Shown in pieces: positions 46,001 to 57,177 of a stretch of DNA of 64,000 nt. The notes beneath the pieces are model-generated. The model was given only the letters and a program-made list of their open reading frames with translations, searched no databases and was not told the DNA's origin. This DNA is from Lepas anatifera (Eukaryota > Arthropoda > Thecostraca > Lepadidae), in contig JAOTON010000453.1 in NCBI GenBank assembly GCA_034440635.1, positions 248,001 through 312,000 of the forward strand, in the 5' to 3' direction. Position 1 is the first letter of the stretch; each line of letters begins with the position of its first letter. The position numbers and the translations under genes were made by a program.

Positions 46001-46746
46001 GCAGCAACGGTTTGGAAATCGCTCAATTTTATAAGTATTGACAGGATTTTACCCGAAAATCGGACCTCAGCCTTAATTGGTACGCTATGGGGCCTACCTT
46101 TGCGACGAAGTTGTTACCCTTCAAAACATCTTTAGATATTGGTTAAGTATACTGATGACAAGGCGCCGCGATAAAGTTCATTGGAAATTATGAAGGCTAT
46201 ATTTGGGGGTTCAATGACACAACATCTGTCAGGCGAAATGCTTTCGTGACTCCTCTCCCCCCTCGTGCAATACCTCCAGGACCAAAAATGAGAGTCACAT
46301 TCCACTGTTTATACCACGCCATAAATTAGTTAAAACGTCGTACTTTGTCCTTCATTGGGATCGCACTAGCCTGTGTGGAGACCGACATAACCAACCAACC
46401 CAGGAACTAGGTCACATAACCCAGGCAAGGTTCCAGTGCTGAGGTCACGCGCCACCTCGTCTGAGGGTGCTGAGCGTGCGTCGTGGCCGGGGAATGCTCA
46501 CGTGACACTGATGCTGACGGAGACGCCCAGCTTGTCCAGCGGAGCGCCGGCTGCTGCCAGCGCAAAGCTGGTAAGGTCATCCACCAGAAGCGCGATGAAG
46601 GCGCCGTGGAGGTTCCCCCCGGTGTTCAGATGCTCTGGCTGCACCTCAAACTGGGCGACTACTCCCTCCGGGCCGGCCTGGGTGATCGTGACCTGCGGGG
46701 AGGCGATATTGGCCGGCGTTGACGGTGCACCACTTGCGTTTACCAT
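40006..46746 (-). CDS. ACOT13: THEM2/ACOT13-type acyl-CoA thioesterase, two exons (46746-46502 and 40183-40006)
   Basis: Hotdog-fold thioesterase expected to hydrolyse long-chain acyl-CoA to free fatty acid and CoA, mitochondrial/cytosolic in animals. Exon A (46746-46502, ATG at 46746) encodes EGVVAQFEVQPEHLNTGGNLHGAFIALLVDD...; its donor is GTCAC|GTGAGC. Exon B (40183-40006, acceptor ..ttcggcag) encodes YMRAAAAGELVTVTA...GRSLTFSTVQLHN.SGELIAQGQHTKF and stops with TAG. The phases join to make SVT|YMR. The spliced product is exactly 140 residues, the length of human ACOT13. Known catalytic positions of the human enzyme (Asn50, His56, Gly57, Asp65, Ser83) align to Asn41, His47, Gly48, Asp56 and Ser76. 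The N-terminus is ~9 residues shorter than in human, and an acceptor-like gggatactcag precedes the ATG, so another 5' exon is possible. The 6.3 kb intron holds another gene. Confidence 0.88.
40398..41866. mobile_element. Non-autonomous DNA element with GGGCCCCATTTC ends, in the thioesterase intron
   Basis: GGGCCCCATTTCATGAA at 40398 and TTGCGAAATGGGACCC ending at 41866 are inverse ends. Both sides carry gtaact(t)acgc / gcgtaact words and repeated gcagcgta motifs near the left. A fragment of the same family (gaagttacgctc ... gtccgtgaaatgggtcgc) is at about 45110-45215. No ORF. The superfamily is not determined. Confidence 0.6.
40518..40730 (+). repeat. tRNA-derived SINE, family 1 copy 1
   Basis: Starts gggccggggtggcctagtag, with an A-box-like tggcctagtagctt and B box gggttgaatcccc. 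A unique body (gtgtccgatctgacccgg; caatgctccctgtaattggg) follows, and the tail is taataaagtaaaaataaataaataaaataa. The second copy at 62960-63163 is highly similar over the whole length. A short flanking repeat tgcaa(g/a) is visible. Confidence 0.85.
41951..42004 (-). repeat. tRNA-like SINE head remnant
   Basis: The minus strand reads ccgcctagctcagtaaagcg, then aggtcccgggttcgagtcctggcggg. It has A box TAGCTCAGT and a perfect B box GGTTCGAGTCC, but the anticodon arm is deleted, so it is not a functional tRNA. Confidence 0.6.
43300..45003 (+). CDS. Secreted carboxylesterase (type-B), intronless, nested in the thioesterase intron
   Basis: A 567-residue alpha/beta-hydrolase of the carboxylesterase/cholinesterase family, expected to cleave carboxylic esters outside the cell. 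A signal peptide is at residues 1-16 (MKTALSFSFLLMVVSA). Family landmarks: GRLRG, FKGIPYA, RFRPPQ, EDCLFVNVYTP (Cys85-Cys102 disulfide), WVHGGSF oxyanion hole (~130), and nucleophile Ser211 in GQSSGG. The acid is Glu338 in NGVTEEEGA and the histidine is His465 in YGPTHTDDLLYFF. The catalytic triad is therefore complete. The elbow GQSSGG is unusual; GESAGG is the common form. Length is normal for the family and there is no intron or frameshift. It lies on the opposite strand inside the 6.3 kb thioesterase intron. A possible ATTAAA poly(A) signal is at about 45252. The substrate cannot be predicted from sequence. Confidence 0.93.
   Translation: MKTALSFSFLLMVVSAYYPSPRPHAHTQQGRLRGETRRSAAGARFYSFKGIPYAQAPVGDLRFRPPQRHSGWSGVLDASKHRSRCLQYNIYNNDTKEGAEDCLFVNVYTPLLPPVPLPIGGLPVMVWVHGGSFSVGSGDDSTYGPEYFMDGHVVLVTFNYRLGPFGLYSTFDRSAPGNFASLDQIMLLEWVRDNIASFGGDPKSVTVFGQSSGGVAVSMLVLSPLAKGLFHRAISQSGSVLADWAASGKRVGAEEGFETLLNCTNTDTYDRVECLRQVPEDGIIDAFKAVRDQGAAIPFQPRVDAEAEHPVLPEDPRALLEKGKFNRVPWINGVTEEEGAIYLYDFLRIPEFVAGVEASTPEALGLLAGITRPQRPSPLDCGANATAVSAEVLSFYAGNGTLSDNNYIPIVQIMGDRSYNVPMSEEVRLASKYTSVYKYVLDYKGPGRLSQTDRVGIKSAYGPTHTDDLLYFFKNEDSPNFPPYSPSYRVIRFLVDMWTSFARSGRPMSVFFPTPFWPAFNEKTQRHMRLNSMPSIGQRLFEERINLWLGLPFNEPWKRVVQTQGCQ
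45004..46501. other. Rest of the thioesterase intron downstream of the esterase
   Basis: Holds a fragment of the GGGCCCCATTTC element (about 45110-45215) and an hAT-like end caggggcggatcaagg at 45759. There is also a 61-codon plus ORF at 45351-45536 whose start looks like a signal peptide (YLVWSWICTLFLITGG) but is otherwise unsupported. Confidence 0.4.
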
Positions 46747-46752
46747 ATTCAA

Positions 46753-47404
46753 CTGAGTATCCCACTTTTATCATGGGTTATGAACTGACAAAACAGTAAT
46801 GTAGAGCGCGTCGAGAAACCACCATCAGGATATTTTATCTCACTGAAAGCTCTCTGTATTAAATTTCCCCGAAATAAATGTACAAAATAAGGTATTTTAA
46901 GGTCGTAATTCAAGCCATCAGGGAATCCCTTTTCATCTGGCCTCGCATGTCAAGTGATAAATATTAAAAATCACACCGCTGTCGTAAGCGGCCAGTCTCG
47001 TAATAGCACACGACGCTTAGGTCAACACAGGGTAGTAAGAAACAAAGGTGATATTTTTGTTTTGAGCGAATGAAAGTGGTAAGAAAATGCGGTTTCCTGA
47101 TTTCCAAACATTTTTGTCCATAGTCTTCTTTGAAATTCGACAAAGTGATCCATTCCCCTTATCTCATGCCCTGCTGGTGTTCCCGACGTAACGCGACCCA
47201 CAAGGGAGGGAAATATTCCATGCCCCCTCCCCACCCGCCATTCGATTCCCTGTCTCATTTCCGAGCTCCTCCGGAGCTCGAAAACTCCTGATGAGACAAA
47301 GCTAAAATAAGGGAACCATTCCTAGGGCACGTCAAGAATGCGGTTAACAGACGTCACAGCAGGTTCCTTAGGGTGACAACAGGGCATTGTGGATTTTTCC
47401 GACA
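46753..47404. other. Upstream flank of the thioesterase gene
   Basis: Would hold the promoter or a 5' exon. A short palindrome ccgagctcctccggagctcg lies near 47262. No other feature recognised. Confidence 0.35.
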
Positions 47405-47660
47405 TGTTCTTAATTATATAATATGACCATGCCAAGTCAAATTGTGAAAATGAGCGGACGTCGCGCCAGCAGGCGGGATCATATGTAGATATGCCTTAGC
47501 CATATTCATGACTATTGACTCCCAGTGACAAGACGAACACAATGACCGCAAAATTGAAGCTATGTATCCCTCCGGTGCAAAGTTACTGGCATTATAATCA
47601 TAGCCTGATCAGGTAACTTGACATGACCTACGAGCAATGCTCAAAAATAGGTTCTCCGCC
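47405..47660. repeat. Decayed TTAA-element body fragment
   Basis: tataatatgaccatgccaagtcaaattgtgaaaatg parallels 14582-14620 of the outer family, followed by the cccagtgacaagacgaacacaatg block. It is a fragment without ends. Confidence 0.65.
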
Positions 47661-48328
47661 AGGGTGTGGAGCGGAAAATTGTGCTCAGGATTTTTAGCGT
47701 AAAAGTGAAAAATTATCCTCTTTGGGTGATGGAAGACATAATTTCAGAGTTTCCCTTTCAATAAGTGATGTATGTTTTGTTTGGATATAATACAACGTTC
47801 ATCCTAAGGTCATACGACTACGAGGCGTAGCCCTTCCATTTATAATCAGTTAAATCAGCTTAACCCGTTCCTTACGCGTTGGTCTAAGAGTATACTACCA
47901 TTGGCCAAAAGCACCGATAAAAACTAACCCAAATTTTTTATAAATGATTTGTATAAATAAATGCAAAATAATATACAAATACTTCGTAAGTAAATGGGAC
48001 GTTCAAAAGTGCGGGGTGTGGCTTTCCACCCAGTAACCTGTATTTTGGGGCACTGCCTCTGTGAGGTCAGATTTCCAGTCGTTCAACTTGAGGATTCGCT
48101 GCCCGACATATTTTCATGTGTATTTACGTTTTTCAATTATATACCTTAAACGGCCGGGCCCCTAAAGCTATTCCGGGGCCCCTCGGGGAGGCCATCCCCC
48201 CTGTCAGGGTTCGCCCCCCCTCCTGAGCATTCTCTGGATCCGCCTCTGCGTCCAGTGTTTGAATGCTTTGTTTCCGGAATTATATTGAACGTGACTCACA
48301 ATGACAGGTAAACCATCTATAATATTTG
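47661..48328. other. Mostly unrecognised; hAT-like right end
   Basis: A GC-rich inverted stretch (ccggggcccctcggggagg) and the end ctggatccgcctctg near 48233-48248 suggest the right end of an hAT-like element. The left end was not found. Confidence 0.35.
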
Positions 48329-48498
48329 TTGGGGTTTAACCACGCACCAACTGCCACGTCATACGGCGTCGCCAACTATCACCTTGTTGGGAGGGATTTG
48401 GGGGATCACATCTACTTATGCAGAGGCTCCGCCGGGACTTGAACCCGGGACCTGTGGCTTAGAAGACAAGGGTGCTATCCACTAAGCCACCCATCCCC
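48329..48498 (-). repeat. tRNA-derived SINE, family 2 (GTTAAACCCC-ended)
   Basis: The minus strand begins GGGGATGGGTGGCTTAGTGG with A box TGGCTTAGTGGATAG, a tcttctaagcc anticodon-like region, and B box GGGTTCAAGTCCC. A body with gttggcgacgccgtatgac follows, ending in ggttaaaccccaac. Acceptor halves do not pair, so it is a SINE rather than a tRNA gene. The 3' half recurs at 3254-3345. Confidence 0.75.
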
Positions 48499-48607
48499 GT
48501 AAGCCACCTAAAAGAAAGAAATCTGAGCAGGCAAAAAACTGGCAAGCCGACCAAAAGTGAAACAGAACGACATATACAAACTGGGGAGAGCAATCATTAC
48601 ACACACA

Positions 48608-48803
48608 CAACCTTGAATAGCTCCTTGACCTGAGCTGAGATGACTTGGCCTAGAATTTTGGTAAGATAACTACATCAAATTGACCAAGGAAAAGGTGATG
48701 TAAATTGCTTTATTCTGCGTCTTTGTTTCTGTTTATTCAGAGAAAACACCAGGAGGGGAGGAAAGTTACTCCCCTCTCCCACAGCGGGACGCGTGTAAAT
48801 AAG
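48608..48803. repeat. TTAA-element right-end fragment
   Basis: ccttgaatagctccttgacctgagctgagatgacttgg through accaggaggggaggaaagttactcccc to cccacagcgggacgcgtgTAAA matches 16120-16309 of the outer family. The closing TTAA is degraded. Confidence 0.7.
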
Positions 48804-48863
48804 TATCACCGATACTAAGCCTGTTAAGGGAGATACTGGAGATCCGATAACACATTATCTAGG

Positions 48864-48930
48864 GTACCCGCCGAGGCTTAAACCCGAGACATTGGCTCAG
48901 AAAGCATCGGCTCTCACACTGATCTCCCCA
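48864..48930 (-). repeat. tRNA-like SINE head remnant
   Basis: The minus strand reads ggggagatcagtgtgagagc, then cgatgctttctgagccaatg, then tctcgggtttaagcctcggc, with a B-box-like GGGTTTAAGCC. Decayed. Confidence 0.45.
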
Positions 48931-51700
48931 ATATAAGTCGATCAAGCTGTGCACGCAATAGCCGTCTGATCCAGAGCACAGACCGGAGCCACAAAGATTG
49001 GGGTGTGATATGTACGTGATCATTGTAAAAGATCACAGGCCAAGCATTGCAATGTTTAAATTGGGGCACGAGTAAGAACGGCTTTGATACAAGGCTCATA
49101 AATTATAAAACGCACAAACAAAAGTTTTTTCAGACCTGATACCAACAAAGATGGCTCCACTCACCATTACCAAAGATGGCACCACTTTCGCCCCAGTTAT
49201 GACAGCATTCTGTTTTTTTACTGTGATCGCTTATATTGCCACTCCCAATGCTCTCTCAACCCAAAGCCATATAAAATGAAGATTTTATATCTTATGATAC
49301 TTAGAATGAAGGCAACTTTATTTAGCTTGGGATCAGACAAAAACAACACACCCAGAATTTCACGGAAAATTAAACAAACAGCTATACCATGTACTTTGAA
49401 ACAAAACAGCACAACTCTCATTACTGCCTCCCATGAGAGCTTGGGAACAGGGGCAAGGATTTTTTTAAATAGTTGGAGGTGCCCAAATTTGAAATTATGT
49501 CTGCCCACCACATAAGAAAGTGATATCAAAATATATAGCATATACAGCAAATTCCCACAGGTTTGTTGGGCCACAAAAGGCAAATTCAAGGTCATTAACA
49601 TGAAATATGTGAAAATTTAAAGCATACCTATCTTAACATTACTTTGAGGTTTCATTGGGGGTGCCCAGGCACATAAATTTTCACCCCTGCTTGGAAGGCA
49701 GTCACACTTTTCCCCTCCCCCTACCATTTCATAAGAGGAGAACCATGTCACTTTGAGTCCCAAACCAGCGAGATTTCTTTGAAAGAAAAACAGGACTTGG
49801 TATCTACCTATATTTTGTGATTTCAGTAATTTGTTACCTAATAACTGAATTGTATAATTACAAATGTATACAACACCAATGTGAAGCAGCAACACTGCAC
49901 ATATACAGAGCCCATTGAATGAGAGAATACATCACCACCTATATGAAGCTACCAAGAGTTATCATTCAGCCACCTGCTGGCAGATGCCACTCTGCTGGCA
50001 GGACTATCAGGTTTTTCCCAATGAAATTGAAACATGGAAAATTGTGGATGACAAGTGGGGAAGCCTGCACAGCCATGCTAAGATGATGCCTTTGGCATGT
50101 ACAACACAAATTAGCACAAGGTCTGTGCTTCTGGGACCGGTTCTCAGCGCCACTTTTGTGTTGTAGACTCACAATGGCTGATGCACTGGCTGTGAACAAG
50201 CACTAACCCATGCATTTATTTACTTATTAACTTTTTATTTCTTTTTTTATACAAAAAATTTGTGATGGCTTCAAGCCCCACCCGGCTGGTGTTGTACACT
50301 TTCTGCCTCCCTTGAATGTGGGGCTCTTGCTCATTTGTGTTCTGATGTGTGCTGTTGATGGCAATGTATGTGTGTGCAATACACATGTGTGGTACCAAAT
50401 ATGTGGATCCAGAGAGCTTCAAGGACAAGCCAATTTCAGCTGACATGTGAACTGCAAATAATAGTTTAAAGATTGCTGAGTATATAGACTGCAAATATTA
50501 GTTTCAAGACTGCTTATAAGTACAGTAACAAGCATCAACTATTGTCATAAACCTGGATTCCCTGACCAAAATGTGAGCAGGATAGGACTATTCAACTAGT
50601 CCATTGAGTGCTAACTCTCTAGCAGTATATCATGGATCCAGGTCACAGGCTATTGCATGGTTATAATCTACAGTATATGTAAAATTACCTTTTTAAGATT
50701 TTTGTGGAATCCGTCTGTTGCTGTAGAAAATTTTAACATTTCATTGAATACATCAGCCTGATGCCGCTGCTCAGAAACCGTCATTCTTCTGGCCTTGATC
50801 CCAGCCAATTTAACACAATTTTCCTCCTAGCACTCGACCCGAAATTTCTTTAAAATAAAATGAGTTCCTATGGATGCAATTTCTTCCCCTAAATGCCGAG
50901 AAAGCTCGGAAATACAGGAACCGTGGGAAATACCGTTGTGCACTGGAAATACTACATAAACAAAAGAAGCAGCAGCACCTTACAACACACACAAGCGGCG
51001 AAGAGTATGAAATTAGAGCGCCATTTACGCCGCGAATATGTTAGATCAAAAGCACAAAGCCTTTTAACTTTCTTTGTCAGTTTGTTTAAAAAAAATCTTA
51101 CTTTTATACCCAGGTGTTTAATAAGTGGTAGTGAAAGTATAATCCCATCTGCGTAAAATTCTAATAGGATAATTGAATTTTGTTAGTAAATCTATCCTTA
51201 ATTAGGAAATGAATTTTTGTTGTTTTCCTTTCTTTCTTCCTACTTTAGAGGGCTCGGCTGGATTTGGTGGATCTGGCAGTAATGCCTGTAGCGTGCTGTA
51301 GTGCTTTGTTGTGTTTTGGGTGGATGGATTGCTGCGTAATTACGGTCTACTGCCTGCGCGATAATAGGTGGTAGGATTGACGACAACTTTCAAGTAAAAA
51401 GGACGTTAATTACAGTGTTTATAACGCCACTTGTTTTTGAAAAGCTGCTTTTTGGGTGAACACCTCGAAAGATCCGACATCTTCATCACCGCCCGTATAA
51501 TTTTCCGAATACAGCGAGGATGATTGGAAACTACGAGAAAACGTTCAAGGATCGACGAACTTATGGTATGGTTCAGGTCAATGATGTTCCATTGTTATTT
51601 CCACAGAGACTTGTATTCTAATGTCAAACTCTTGTAGTTACACTACTAACCAGGCTGGAACATTCCCTTGAATCTTGATCTATAAGATGAACACTTAGGC
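48931..51700. other. No gene recognised
   Basis: AT-rich sequence with long but unconvincing frames (for example 49218-49601 minus, strongly hydrophobic and overlapped by another frame). ggaggtgcccaaatttgaaattatgtctgccc near 49470 and ggggtgcccaggcacataaattttcacccctgc near 49660 look like related halves of a small unnamed repeat. Confidence 0.35.
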
Positions 51701-52480
51701 TTAGTTTCCATGGCCAAAAAGTGATCCTGATTGGACAGCCAATCTTGATGATAATGGAGCCATTGAGTCTTTTAAGTATTTTTCACCAGCATTTGAAGTT
51801 GAAGATATTGGAAAGAGGCCTTTGATTTGGCCTGTTACTCCATACTTTGTCTCAGGAAAAATAGGAGTGTACTTGAGAATCTGAATGGGAAAGACGGGAA
51901 CTCCCAGTGCCTTATTCCAGACTGTACTGCACATTCTCCCAGAGTCTGTCCAAGTTTTTCTCAAGCTGGTTCAGGTTCCTAGATGTAATGACATGTTCAG
52001 GCAAGTTGTTTCAAGTGTTCAGGGAGTGTATGGTCGGATGGTTTCTCCTTACTGCTTTGATTGCATGTTGCTTAACCAGTCTAAGATGGTGGCCCCTGGT
52101 TTCATGTCTTTGGGCTGGTACTCTGATGGTCACTTCAGTCTTCATCAACCATGGACCAACTTGTATAACACAATCATATCACCCCTTTTCTTCTATAGGA
52201 CATACTTGGTAGATTAAGCTGTTTCATTTGCTCCTGGTAGGGCAAGCTCCTCACTGCTCTTACTAACTTGGTGGCCCTCATTTGGACTCCTTCAATTTTT
52301 CTCTGATCTCCAACAAAAGAAGGGCCCCATGCTACATTGCCATATTCAATGACTGGTCGGACTAGTGCCTTGTAGAGCTTCTTGAAGATGTGCTTGTTGA
52401 GAAAAGTGAAGCTACACTTGATTATGGCCAAAATTCTGTTCACTTTTTGGACAGCTTCAGCAATATGTTCAAGTTCACTT
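51701..52480 (-). pseudogene. LINE relic, RT C-terminus
   Basis: The minus-strand frame 52443-52174 reads KLYKALVRPVIEYGNVAWGP, then KIEGVQMRATKLVRAVRSLPYQEQMKQLNLPSM, a textbook non-LTR reverse transcriptase C-terminal segment. Translation continues in shifted frames toward 51701 (remnants of LVHG, and RKTWTDSGRMC near 51950). Several shifts and stops make it non-functional. It is more frameshifted than the LINE at 7401-8662. Confidence 0.75.
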
Positions 52481-54299
52481 AAGCATAGACTATGCTATAG
52501 TTCTGGGAAAACCGTCCTTGGTTGCGTCCAGTCTGCAGAACGTGGCGGCGACTCGCGGGCGCTTGGGGCGCCAAGCCTGCCCCAATTGGGGAGAAATTTG
52601 GATGCTGGGGCAGACTCCTCCACGGGGGGTTTTTTACCGATATATGTTTATCTACTCCTTTTAAACGAAACACCCAGAAATGAAGAAAACCGTGCATCCA
52701 ACTCGACGATGGCAACGCCTCCGACCCTCCACGCGCAGCAGCTATCTTGATCTTGCATTCATGATACGACTTCAAGAATACTTTTATTCAAAGGTATATT
52801 TACAAGCAGTATTTTCCTTAAAGGCGTCATTTGCACTGCTTTCACGCCGTATAATCAATAGCTTAAAAATATTTCAATTGATAACTAATTCGATAAGAAT
52901 ATTTTTTCCACAGCTAAGCTTTTCCCCTTCCATTTTTACATTTGCTGAAAGCATGACAAAATTTGGAATATTTTCCTAGTTTTCAAGACCAGCGAAGAAA
53001 GATTCCTGTACGCTTTTGTGACGTCACATCAATGACTAGCATTTGTTCTTGGGGGGGGCTGGTTTATTTTTTTTGAACGGTGGACCCTTTGAACAGTGGA
53101 CCTTTGACATAGACCCGATTTGCCGGCCTTTGGGATCAAACATAGCAGAGGAAATGAAAAAGTACTCGGGAAATTTTATTTCAGTTTTAAGATTGTTTTT
53201 GTAACTAAAACTAGGTTTGATTTCAATTTAGAAAATAAATTAAAATTTAGCTTTGAAGGCGCCTGTTGCCTGATTTTTATTCACCGGAACTTTGACTTTA
53301 CATCTATTAAAATTTCCTTTGTTTGGTATCTTTTAACCATATTTTCTGCGACAAACATGGCGCTTTGAGACATTGTTTTACGCACTTTAACTGATGATTG
53401 TCGTTCTTTTCTTGTTTTTTTCTTCCTCGGTGATTACCCGTGCCGACCGCTGCCCAGTACTAGTTCCTGCCCCAGGCCCCACTGCCCCAGATCACCAAAG
53501 CTGCCCCAATCGGTGGTCTGCCCGAGGCGCCCCACGAGATCTCGTCGAAAGCGTTCTGGACTGGGGTTGCGTGGATTGACACTCCAAAATTATCATGTAA
53601 CAGACTCAGTCAACTATGTAAAGCCCAAACACTTTTTGAAGTTATTATTTTTGGACTTAGGTAGTGACAGTGAGGTGTTTATTTGAATCAGGCTGTCCTA
53701 TTTTTTGTTCATTCCAAATTAAATTATTCCAAAATGATCGGACAGTCAACCTGTGCAGAATTAAATATTCAAGGGCAGAATGTTGAATTTGGTTGCTTAA
53801 AATGGGTTAGAACATTTGCAAAGTTAGAACATCACATCTCTGAACCTATCAGGTGAGCTACAATGAATTGTTTGTTCTGTAGGCTTCTGGTGCACCTTGC
53901 TGTTTGAGCTATTTGCTAAGTGCTATTTGAGCAGCACACTGTTCACAGACATACATTATGAGTGGTCTTGCACTTTTCCAGCATGTATGGATAATTATCC
54001 ATAACAAGAAGTTTGACTCCTCTATTGTCCCAGTACTGGTGAGCCCTTCTGTAACCAACTACAGCAGCCCTCTCACCACCCTAAGATCTCTTGCAGGCCG
54101 GGGTACCCAGATGTACAGAAGAGTCCCTCATCAACAAATGAGGCCACTGCTTGTGACAGCCCGGAGCACCTGTAGTCAAAACCCAGGGCTAATGATTGCA
54201 AGCCACCTGAAAATAGGCTTCACCCTCTTTAGGTAGCCAGGGGTATCCAGTGACCAATGTTGAACCCACTGTCAATTGCAGTTTCCATGGAGTCAACCG
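52481..54299. other. No gene recognised
   Basis: A short GC-rich patch at 52540-52630 (gcgccaagcctgccccaattgggg) and a related-looking ccccactgccccagatcacc patch at 53470-53560 stand out. Neither gives a recognisable protein. The remainder is AT-rich. Confidence 0.35.
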
Positions 54300-57110
54300 G
54301 GCCTGCCCTGTGCACAGATGGACATCCCAGCAGTAACAAAGATAACAGAGCGCATTGTTCACAATCAGATCAGTTCATACTTGAGCAAAAATCCCCTTTT
54401 CTCACACACCCAACATGGCTACCAGAAATATCACTCCACTTAAACTGCACTCACTATTATAGCAGACCAGGCATACCACACAATGGATAACAGCCAGATT
54501 TCGATCCTTTCTCACTGATCTTTCAAAGTGTTTGATACAATTTTCCACAAAAACCTGTTAGAGAAATTGGAACAGTACGGTTTAGACAAGCACTGACGTA
54601 GTGACTACTTAAAAAACCATAACCAACAAGTGACATTCACATCTCGTAACTATGCAAATTCAACAACTGGAATTCCCAAGAGTGTGCAGTTGTCTAAATC
54701 TCTCCCAAATTCTGTAGGCGTATTCCAAGGCAGAAGTATGTTCTGTTTGATGCTCTCCGTGTTTGCCAACGATATGAACCTCTACACTAAAAAATCGACA
54801 ATAGTAGCTATAGTAAGTATTATTGTTAGTAGTTAGTTACTATTTGTTTGTTACTATTTGTTGGTTATTTGTTAGTAGTAGTAGTTACTATTGTAAGACA
54901 ATAGTAACTGTTCAATTGGAGCCATTCACGTGTATTTCGGACATTCCGACGTTTACAAGGGCATGCACACAGGTTTGAATGAGATGCATAATATTGGAAA
55001 GAATAGAGTGAGCACCGGGTGGGTCTGTGGTGTAGCCAGCACAGTGTCCCAAAACTAGTTTTGTGCTAGGGTGCTGAGAGTAAAATTCATATTGGAAAAT
55101 ATAATCAGTGAGTGGAAAGTTCTGAAGTTGCAATATTTTGGACTAAGTTAAAACCTTTATTAAACAATCATATAAGATTAGGAACACATTCATTATGAAA
55201 ATTCCCCTATTGCCAAACTTTTGAAGAGTTAATTTTCACCACAATCATTTAGTTGTGCTCTATTGAATACTGAGTGGAAAATGTAGTAAAAATGACACAG
55301 AAGTGAGAGGAAAATTCAGCCTGCTCGGGTGTCACTCTCCACCCAGCACCCTCAGATTTGGGACACCGTGCCAGCAGGGGACGAGAAGACAACCTATGTC
55401 TCCGTCTTCGTCCTCTGTTGACAGGTGAAAGTTTTAAATTTGGTGCTGATGGAAATAGAGATAACAGCTTTCTTTTGGCGCCGAATGTACCTTTGCTCTT
55501 ATATGTACTGGGATGAGACATTAGAGGACTGCGATGCACTTATTTGGATGAGAGACAACATAACTTAAGGGGGAAACAGGTATACGAACAACTATTGATT
55601 TTTTGGGCTTATCTACGAACAACTACGATATGATACGAAGCACACCACAGTGACGATGTCCAGTTGAACGTCCTTGAAACACAACAATTCTGTGACGATG
55701 TCCAGTTGATACTATCAGGATCAAAACAAAACCTCGCGGCCATGATATCAACACTTGAACGTGACATTGCATCTCTTCTTGATTGGTTGTCGCAAAATTC
55801 CCTTAAAATCAACCCGTCAAAAACACAAGTACTCCTACTCGGCACTCGTGCCATGCTCAAAGATATTCCTTAAGTCAGCATTCGGGTAGGTAACACCATG
55901 GTCTCAGAGACAAGACAGATTAAAAACATAGGCATACATATGGACCGTCACCTCACATACGAGAAGCATATAGATCATCTCACCCAGAAATGCACCGGCA
56001 TCCTCATCGCACTGATGCATATTCGGCCCATCATTCTCTATTCTGTTCTTAAACTACTAATACGATCACTTGTCATATCCCACATCAGGTACGGAATCGC
56101 TGTATACGGCACTTGTACTGAAACACAACTTCATCGGATCCAGAAAATCATTAACTTAGTGCCCGAGTCCTAACCGGGAAGAGAAAATTGAACCATATTT
56201 CACGCGAAGTCACTAGACTACGTCTGCCCAGCCCTTCCAATCTACTGGCGTTCCATTAGCTCAGTTTAAAGGGAATGTGGCACCTTGGTCGAATCCTGGA
56301 ATTCAGTGAAATTAGGCGTACTTTTAGCCAAAAATAATGAAACCACTCATGATTTCTCTAAAAAATGTTAAATAAGCTCAATATTTTGTTTTTAAAAATA
56401 CTCCTCTAAGAAAATAAATAAATATCTGCCTGTGGATGATGTCACGATCTGGCAACCACTACCATACTTGAAACGCCTCAAGGGCTTCGATTGGCTGATG
56501 CTCATCGTGACGTCAGCATATGTCGTCACACCAGCAGCTCACAACAATGGCCGCCCGGCGAGGGGCTGATGAGGGGACTGGTGTCAGGTAGGTTTTAGCT
56601 TTTTTCTTCGGAAATATCGAGTTCCAAGACAAATGATATATGGAGTACCGGGTTTTCCGACTTGCTTTACAACTTGGCTATCTCAGTTAAAATCACATTA
56701 TGAAGGTGCGACATTCCCTTTAATCCACTATGTACAACGTACTGGAGAACTGTCTGTTCTAAGCAGTATAACTCGGCCTACCGTGCATATGTACCAGACC
56801 AGACAAGCCGGACATTTGCGGTCAACGCGTGCGAAAACGAACGCAGGAAAGCGCAGGTTATCTCATACGGCTGTCTCAAATTACAACACCCTGCCAGATG
56901 AAATTAAGGACAGCGTTAGTATCACTGGCTTTAAACAGTCACTAAGAAACATGCTGGGTCTGTGAGTGTGTGTGTGCGAGTTAGCACGCTTTTAATTGTG
57001 TGCCAGTGTCGTTTATACCGTGCATCTGTTTTAAATGTGTTTTATGCGTGATCACCTTTCTTTTATTGCTTTTTAGGTTTTCTTGTGATTTTTACACGCT
57101 TATCTTTTTA
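54300..57110 (+). pseudogene. CR1-like LINE relic, fragmented
   Basis: RT pieces occur in order. Near 54330-54490 there is QISSYLSKNPLFSHTQHGYQKYHST; at 54510-54800 there is FLTDLSKCFDTIFHKNLLEKL..YGLD and GVFQGRS..., resembling the DLSKAFDTI and GVPQGS motifs. At 55664-55870 FCDDVQLILSG stands where YADD/FADD is expected, followed by NSLKINPSKTQVLLLGTR. The frame 55898-56173 gives IKNIGIHMDRHLTYEKHI and RIQKIINL, and 56800-56965 gives VSNYNTLPDEIKDS..GFKQSLRN. AT-rich sequence (54830-55650) and a foldback element (56266-56723) break it, along with stops and shifts. Catalytic FADD has become FCDD, so it is dead. Confidence 0.8.
56266..56723. mobile_element. Foldback TTAA element inside the LINE relic
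   Basis: TTAAAGGGAATGTGGCACCTT at 56266 and its near-inverse AAGGTGCGACATTCCCTTTAA ending at 56723 are terminal inverted repeats of about 21 bp with one mismatch. They contain TTAA at both borders (458 bp total). Its ends differ from the CCC-starting TTAA family elsewhere in the window. It is non-coding. Confidence 0.85.
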
Positions 57111-57177
57111 TCTCCTGCTGCACCCAATTGGCGATGGAATATGAAAAGCCTCTCCTGTATGGGGATGTTCTGAAATA

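Noticed and set aside
48329..48498. Functional tRNA gene (Arg-TCT-like loop)
   Set aside because: A and B boxes are good but the acceptor and anticodon stems do not pair, and a SINE body follows.
49218..49601. 127-codon hydrophobic minus-strand ORF
   Set aside because: AT-rich noise with an overlapping opposite-strand frame and no recognisable family.
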